Of a stretch of DNA of 9,686 nucleotides, positions 6,240 through 9,686 are shown piece by piece (position 1 is the stretch's first letter; each line of letters opens with the position of its first letter). The notes under the pieces were generated by a model. That model made no database searches. It was not told where the DNA came from and saw nothing but the letters and a program-made list of their open reading frames with translations. The DNA is taken from the NCBI GenBank assembly GCA_028288875.1, contig JAQGHK010000685.1, positions 1-9,686 of the forward strand. The letters are read 5' to 3'. A program made the position numbers and the translations under genes. This stretch comes from Phycisphaerales bacterium. GTDB lineage: Bacteria > Planctomycetota > Phycisphaerae > Tepidisphaerales > Tepidisphaeraceae.

Positions 6240-7354
6240 TCGATCCGCACGATCTTAAGCCGCAGAATGTCCGCGCGGATCGCAGTGCGCTGGCGATTCA
6301 ATTCCGCCAGCAGCGCATCGGCCTTGCTGTGATCGGCGGACGCATCGGCGAGCTGTGCGGCCTGCGCGACGCTCTGCGTGGTGGGGTTGGAGACGTCGAA
6401 CACTGCCAGCTGTTTGCGGATGTCGCTGAGCCGAATTTTGAATTCGATCGCCTCGGTCTGAAGCTTGGTGATTTCCTGACCGACCTGATCCAGCACGGCA
6501 CTCGCCCCGCGTGACGTAACGGCCGACTGGCGCTCGGCTAGATGCAGTTCAGCTTCGGTTTCTGCCATTTGGGCATCCAACACATCGCCAGCGCTAGCGG
6601 TGCCGTTCGGGGCACGCGATTCCACTTCGGTCACTTTCCTCTTGCGAAGGTCAATCATCTTGATCAACTGCGCCATCACCGGGTCATTAGCGGCCACGCC
6701 GTCTTGTTGCTTGAGCAATTGCTGTTGTTGTTGCGTCAGCGCCTGGATCCGCACGCGCCTGGAATCGAGCTCCTCGGTCAATTGCTGATCGTTCGTCCGC
6801 CAATTGCGGATGCGATCGGCTAGCGATTCGCGTGGCTGCTCCGCCGCCGCTTCCAGCATGGCCTGAAGTGTTTTGCATGTCGTGTTGACCGTTTCAAAAG
6901 CGGCCCGGCGGTCTTTCAAATCGGCGGCACGTTGCTCATTGCTAAGCGAAGGGTCGAGCTTGAGATCACCGGTCAGTGCGACGGCGACGACCTCTACGTT
7001 CAGCCGCGCGTCCTGAGTGCGGGCAAACCCGTGCAGGCTCACTTTTAGCGCGGCCTCTTCCGGCGGACGATCATTGTCGACGCCCATCGCATACCACGCC
7101 TCTTGCTGGACAACGGCGACATGGCTGACGTAATCGCGAAGCTCTTGTTCGATTTCGGAATCAACCGGGTTGGCCAAGATGACTCTCAGCGACGGCCCGA
7201 AGAGCATGTCGGTGCTGTGGCGGGCCAGCGGGTCGCTGCCCGTGCGCTTGAGAAGGCGAGTCTGCGCCGGCGTGGACGGCGTATCATCGGCGCGAACGCT
7301 GACCGTTGCCAGAAGCAGCGAGGCACACATCGCGGCCGGCCAAAGGTTCTTCAT
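6224..7354 (-). CDS. exported coiled-coil protein of unknown function
   Basis: The 376-residue protein starts at ATG 7354, preceded by GGAG 8 nt away; a non-ATG extension of 13 codons is rejected because it would bury the signal peptide. Residues 1-22 look like a Sec signal peptide (MKNLWPAAMCASLLLATVSV, likely cut after VRA). Residues ~48-130 may form a small mixed-fold domain (SLRVILANPVDSEIEQELRDYV, then VSLHGF and LNVEVVAVAL). Residues ~140-320 are mostly heptad-like helix with a QQQQQ run (208-212) and abundant E, K, Q and A, interrupted near 247-258 by an NGTASAG hinge. The final ~50 residues are again helical. No enzyme motif or lipobox is seen. It resembles the helical hairpins of periplasmic adaptor or scaffold proteins, but I cannot assign a family. 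It is convergent with the signalling cluster and probably transcribed alone. Confidence 0.75.
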   Translation of the reverse strand: MKNLWPAAMCASLLLATVSVRADDTPSTPAQTRLLKRTGSDPLARHSTDMLFGPSLRVILANPVDSEIEQELRDYVSHVAVVQQEAWYAMGVDNDRPPEEAALKVSLHGFARTQDARLNVEVVAVALTGDLKLDPSLSNEQRAADLKDRRAAFETVNTTCKTLQAMLEAAAEQPRESLADRIRNWRTNDQQLTEELDSRRVRIQALTQQQQQLLKQQDGVAANDPVMAQLIKMIDLRKRKVTEVESRAPNGTASAGDVLDAQMAETEAELHLAERQSAVTSRGASAVLDQVGQEITKLQTEAIEFKIRLSDIRKQLAVFDVSNPTTQSVAQAAQLADASADHSKADALLAELNRQRTAIRADILRLKIVRIEPVAQ

Positions 7355-7356
7355 GG

Positions 7357-7372
7357 TCGATTCTCCAATCGA
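7357..7372 (-). promoter_or_regulatory. Shine-Dalgarno presented in a hairpin loop
   Basis: On the minus strand the sequence reads TCGATT-GGAG-AATCGA: a perfect 6-bp stem whose 4-nt loop is exactly the GGAG ribosome-binding core, 8 nt before the ATG at 7354. The site decides the start of the exported coiled-coil gene. Whether the stem forms and modulates initiation is inference. Confidence 0.5.
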
Positions 7373-7412
7373 TTTGTTCTTCCAACAGGACACGCCCGAT
7401 GCCGAAAAGTGA

Positions 7413-7446
7413 GCTACCCGTCGCCAGGGATTTTGCGACGGGTAGC
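7413..7446 (-). terminator. hairpin terminator downstream of transaldolase gene
   Basis: GCTACCCGTCGC (7413-7424) and GCGACGGGTAGC (7435-7446) form a perfect 12-bp stem with a 10-nt loop, 36 nt after the transaldolase stop. In the minus-strand RNA the loop contains AAAA and the stem is followed by UCACUUUU, a modest U tract. This fits a rho-independent terminator and separates the transaldolase gene from the coiled-coil gene. The plus strand shows no U tract after the stem. Confidence 0.65.
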
Positions 7447-7482
7447 GTAACGTACAGAGTGCGGGGTGCGAATGAACGCGGA

Positions 7483-8535
7483 TTACTTCGCGTCAACCAG
7501 CGCCTTCTTCTTGCCGGCCACCGCCTTGAGCAGGGCCTTCTGCGGGTCAGCGAACTTTTGCAGGCCTTCTTCCATCAGGACTTTTTCCAGCTTGGCCTGA
7601 TCGACCTTGGCGTCGATATCGTCCAGGACTGCCTTGGCGGGCAGCTTGTCGACCTGCTTGTCGTAGGTCTTGTTCAGCTGGTCGACGGCGTCGTTCGTGC
7701 CGGGCGGGTTGGTCTGGATGTCGCTACCGGCCAGTGCGGCGACGTACTTGTCTTTGGGATCTTCCGGCTTCTTCGTGCCGGTGCTGGCGAACACGATTTC
7801 CTGCTCCAGCGGCAGCTTCTTGTCGGCCCAGAACTTCTGGTTCTCGGCCCACAGGCGCTTCACATTCACGATCCCGACTTGGCCCTGCGCCTCGGCCGAC
7901 AGGTCGGGCACGTGCTTCTCCGTGTACACGTCCACGCGGCTGACGAAGATCGAATAAACGCTCTTGAACTTGCTTTTGTCGGCCAGCTTCTGAGCGCCGC
8001 GCCAGACGTTGTCACGGGCGGTCTTGTACTGACGTTCGCTGAAGATCAGCGTGACGTTCAGCGGCACGCCGGCGGCGGCGAGGCTTTCGATGGCTTCCAA
8101 TCCGGCGGGCGTGGCGGGCACCTTGATCATGCGGTTCGTGTGCCCGGCCGACCACTTTTTGCCCAGGGCGATGTATTTGGCCACCCGGTCGGCGTGGGGC
8201 ATGTTCGCTTCGATGTCTTCGATGAGCGGATCGAGTTCAAAGCTGACGTAGCCGGTGTTGCCCTTGGTTTTATCGTAGACCGGCTTGAAGACGTCCTGTG
8301 CCTTTTTCACCAGTTCATCGGTCAGGGCCCAAGCGGCTTCCTCGTCCGACTTGCCGCCTTCACCCAAGGCCGTGAGTCGATCGTCAAAGCGGCCGGTTTT
8401 CACCAGGTCGGCGACGATGATCGGGTTGCTGGTGGCGCCAACGGCGCCGAGGTCGAAATTCTTTTTCACGAGGTCCGGGTCGATCGAGTCGAGCCAGAGT
8501 TTCGTACCGGTAGCGATCAGCGATTTCAGCGACAT
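7483..8535 (-). CDS. tal: transaldolase
   Basis: The 350-residue protein starts at ATG 8535, with GGAG (8544-8547) 8 nt upstream. A longer open frame to 8730 has no family similarity before this Met. Transaldolase moves a dihydroxyacetone unit from sedoheptulose 7-phosphate to glyceraldehyde 3-phosphate in the cytoplasmic pentose phosphate pathway. The TIM-barrel landmarks are visible in order: LWLDS (D16), ATSNPII (N37), VSFEL (E100), the Schiff-base lysine K138 in RMIKVPATPAGLEA, NVTLIFS (N160, T162) and IFVSRVD (S198, R200). All expected catalytic positions are kept. Length and the lysine-rich C-terminus suit the longer (~350-residue) transaldolase class rather than the ~220-residue form. 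No other pentose-phosphate gene is adjacent. Expression is probably monocistronic: a hairpin terminator lies downstream and 122 nt separate it from the DUF971 gene upstream. Confidence 0.93.
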   Translation of the reverse strand: MSLKSLIATGTKLWLDSIDPDLVKKNFDLGAVGATSNPIIVADLVKTGRFDDRLTALGEGGKSDEEAAWALTDELVKKAQDVFKPVYDKTKGNTGYVSFELDPLIEDIEANMPHADRVAKYIALGKKWSAGHTNRMIKVPATPAGLEAIESLAAAGVPLNVTLIFSERQYKTARDNVWRGAQKLADKSKFKSVYSIFVSRVDVYTEKHVPDLSAEAQGQVGIVNVKRLWAENQKFWADKKLPLEQEIVFASTGTKKPEDPKDKYVAALAGSDIQTNPPGTNDAVDQLNKTYDKQVDKLPAKAVLDDIDAKVDQAKLEKVLMEEGLQKFADPQKALLKAVAGKKKALVDAK

Positions 8536-8557
8536 GTTTAGTTCTCCGTGGACAGCG

Positions 8558-8563
8558 ATCATA
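8558..8563 (-). promoter_or_regulatory. possible -10 element upstream of transaldolase gene
   Basis: The minus strand reads TATGAT (8563 to 8558), a five-of-six match to the sigma-70 -10 consensus, 22 nt before the ATG and just ahead of the Shine-Dalgarno. No good -35 hexamer sits at 16-18 bp; TTGCAC is 22 bp upstream. The rest of the 122-bp spacer holds nothing else recognisable. Confidence 0.2.
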
Positions 8564-8657
8564 CCCAATCCGGACAGTGATACACGTGCAATAACCGCCC
8601 GTTTTTCCTCATTATTCGGCCATCTTTGGCACGAAAGGGCCAGCGGTTCTTTCACTT

Positions 8658-8987
8658 TTACGTCGCCGGCGGTGCGATCTCGCGCAAGTAAGTGTAGGAG
8701 TAGATGCCCGACCCGTGTTGGTCGGACCACTGCAATTTGATGGCGTAATTCCCCACCGGCTCTGCCGAGAGGACCGTGATCGGGCCTTCCGTAAACTTGC
8801 CCATGACGTGCAGCCGGCTCTTTTTCTGGGCCTCGCGATCCACCTTACAGCCGGCGCAGGGGCAGTTCTTCCGCAGGTAGGCGATGGGGTAGACGCTGTG
8901 CGTGCCGTCGGCCCAATCGATATCGAGCTGCTTATCTTTGTCGAGTTTCAAGCGCAGCGGGGCATCGCTGCGGGGGGCGTCGGTCAT
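8658..8987 (-). CDS. DUF971 (gamma-butyrobetaine hydroxylase-like N-terminal domain) protein
   Basis: The 109-residue protein starts at ATG 8987; the open frame continues upstream through an inverted repeat and is not credible there. Residues ~11-105 match the DUF971/GBBH-like_N pattern: LDIDWADGTHSVYPIAYLRKN, the C42-P-C44-x-x-C47 cluster, GPITVLSAEPVGNYAIKLQWSD and the HGSGIYSYTYLRE signature near the C-terminus (H91). In eukaryotic gamma-butyrobetaine hydroxylase this fold binds zinc; the three Cys and H91 could do so here. Stand-alone bacterial members are found near iron-sulfur and other genes, but their role is not established. It lies 94 nt downstream of the CstA-type gene on the same strand and 122 nt before transaldolase. 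The Shine-Dalgarno is weak. Confidence 0.85.
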   Translation of the reverse strand: MTDAPRSDAPLRLKLDKDKQLDIDWADGTHSVYPIAYLRKNCPCAGCKVDREAQKKSRLHVMGKFTEGPITVLSAEPVGNYAIKLQWSDQHGSGIYSYTYLREIAPPAT

Positions 8988-9014
8988 ATCGCCATTGTAG
9001 CCGACTTCGGAGGG

Positions 9015-9088
9015 TTTGTAGGGGCGACGCACGCGTCGCCCGGGAACGTTAGTACGACCGCGGACGACGGGTCCGTCGCCCCTACAAA
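9015..9088. repeat. 74-bp element with 15-bp perfect inverted ends
   Basis: Ends TTTGTAGGGGCGACG (9015-9029) and CGTCGCCCCTACAAA (9074-9088) are perfectly complementary. Each end can also fold on its own: GGCGACG-CACG-CGTCGCC (9023-9040) and CGACGG-GT-CCGTCG (9065-9078). The whole could switch between one long stem and two small hairpins. The GTAGGGGCGACG-type end looks like a dispersed, MITE- or REP-like element, which I cannot confirm from one copy. The right end overlaps the stop codon of the CstA gene, and the element fills most of the gap before the DUF971 gene. Confidence 0.8.
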
Positions 9089-9686
9089 GACAACGCTGGT
9101 CCGTCCGCGCGCAACGGCGACTCGGGTAAATTCTCCAACGCCGCGTCCGGCGAGGGCGGGCCGACATCGCGAATGCCTTTCCAGATGCGGATGGCCGCTG
9201 CGAACAGCACGATCAGCGCGCACGCCACCATCAGCCCGATCGCCGCCATTTGCACGTAGGAATTCACCAACGCGGCCGAGTCTTTCGCGTCGAGCGCCGG
9301 CTTGGCGTGCAGCACCTTCAGGCCGTTAACCAGCGTCGTCGTCATCACCACCGCGGCCGAGCCGGTCGTGGTCGCCACGAACAGCATCGGCAGCAGCGTG
9401 ACGGCCAGGTAGTTCCGCTTGCCGGTGTTCACGAGGTAGCAACTCACGACGGCCAGCGCGATCACCGCCAGCATCTGGTTCGCGATGCCGAACATCTTCC
9501 AGATCGTGGCGAAGTTGTCGGAATTCATGAACCACGCCCAGCCGGCCACGATCAGTGCGGTGCTGACGATCGCGCCGGGCAGCCAGCCGGGCCGGCCGAG
9601 CTTGGGGCTGACCTTGCCAGCGATTTCCTGCAGCAGGAATCGACCGATACGCGTGCCGGCGTCGATCGTCGTCAGGATGAACAGCG
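9082..9686 (-). CDS. cstA: CstA-family (carbon starvation) transporter, N-terminus beyond window
   Basis: The visible C-terminal 200 residues run from the window edge to a TAG at 9082-9084. Landmarks are LFILTTIDAGTRIGRFLLQE (visible residues 1-20) and MFGIANQMLAVIALAVVSCYL with TGKRNYLAVTLLPMLFVATTT further on. These are diagnostic of CstA C-terminal membrane domains. Four hydrophobic segments are seen (about 34-53, 60-86, 92-118, 136-160), then a soluble tail (RIWKGIRDVG onward). CstA-type carriers are inner-membrane proteins linked to peptide or pyruvate uptake during carbon limitation; the substrate here is not determinable. The stop codon and the final one or two codons lie inside the 9015-9088 repeat, so the extreme C-terminus may have been altered by that element. 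Confidence 0.92.
   Translation of the reverse strand, partial: LFILTTIDAGTRIGRFLLQEIAGKVSPKLGRPGWLPGAIVSTALIVAGWAWFMNSDNFATIWKMFGIANQMLAVIALAVVSCYLVNTGKRNYLAVTLLPMLFVATTTGSAAVVMTTTLVNGLKVLHAKPALDAKDSAALVNSYVQMAAIGLMVACALIVLFAAAIRIWKGIRDVGPPSPDAALENLPESPLRADGPALSL

Noticed and set aside
7306..8541. 411-codon plus-strand frame over the transaldolase gene
   Set aside because: The opposite strand encodes a complete transaldolase with all catalytic residues; the plus frame is its complement and has no motif.
9015..9088. Possible CRISPR-like or tRNA structure
   Set aside because: There is only one inverted pair, no spaced direct repeats, and no cloverleaf or CCA end; it fits a dispersed palindromic element better.
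8988..9167. N-terminal extension of the DUF971 protein by 60 residues
   Set aside because: The extension translates the inverted repeat and part of the CstA gene, and the DUF971 domain begins soon after ATG 8987.

Overview
The window is high-GC bacterial DNA. Its style suggests a planctomycete, possibly a soil or freshwater Phycisphaerae/Tepidisphaerales-like lineage. The hints are an excisionase-type HTH fused in front of a receiver domain, an HDOD/histidine-kinase fusion, weak or absent Shine-Dalgarno sites at some starts, and dispersed intergenic inverted repeats. This placement is inference from style; no marker gene is present.

Left edge (1-925, minus strand): the N-terminal 308 codons of a FUSC-family (fusaric acid resistance/aromatic acid exporter-like) membrane protein running off the window. 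A 337-bp divergent spacer follows. It contains a palindrome flanked by direct repeats, a candidate operator for the signalling genes.

Centre (1263-6210, plus strand): five codirectional genes forming a signalling cluster. They are (i) an HTH-receiver response regulator, (ii) an HDOD / coiled-coil / GAF-like / histidine kinase protein, (iii) a receiver / coiled-coil / GAF-like protein with a charged tail, (iv) a PilZ-domain protein, a likely c-di-GMP sensor, and (v) an 87-residue two-helix membrane protein 3 nt behind PilZ. A 90-bp inverted repeat built from a ~10-bp unit sits between (i) and (ii). The likely logic is that the kinase, gated by its HDOD and GAF-like regions, phosphorylates one or both receivers, giving a transcriptional output through (i) and an unknown output through (iii), with PilZ adding second-messenger input. 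This is the most interesting part of the window, but the phosphotransfer links are inferred.

Right (6224-9686, minus strand): an exported coiled-coil protein of unknown function (convergent with the signalling cluster, its Shine-Dalgarno displayed in a hairpin loop); a strong hairpin terminator; a complete transaldolase; a small DUF971 protein with a Cys triad; a 74-bp element with 15-bp inverted ends; and the C-terminal 200 residues of a CstA-family transporter. The stop codon of the CstA gene lies inside the repeat. This half looks like ordinary central-metabolism and housekeeping genes.

I saw no tRNA, rRNA, CRISPR array, transposase or phage gene.
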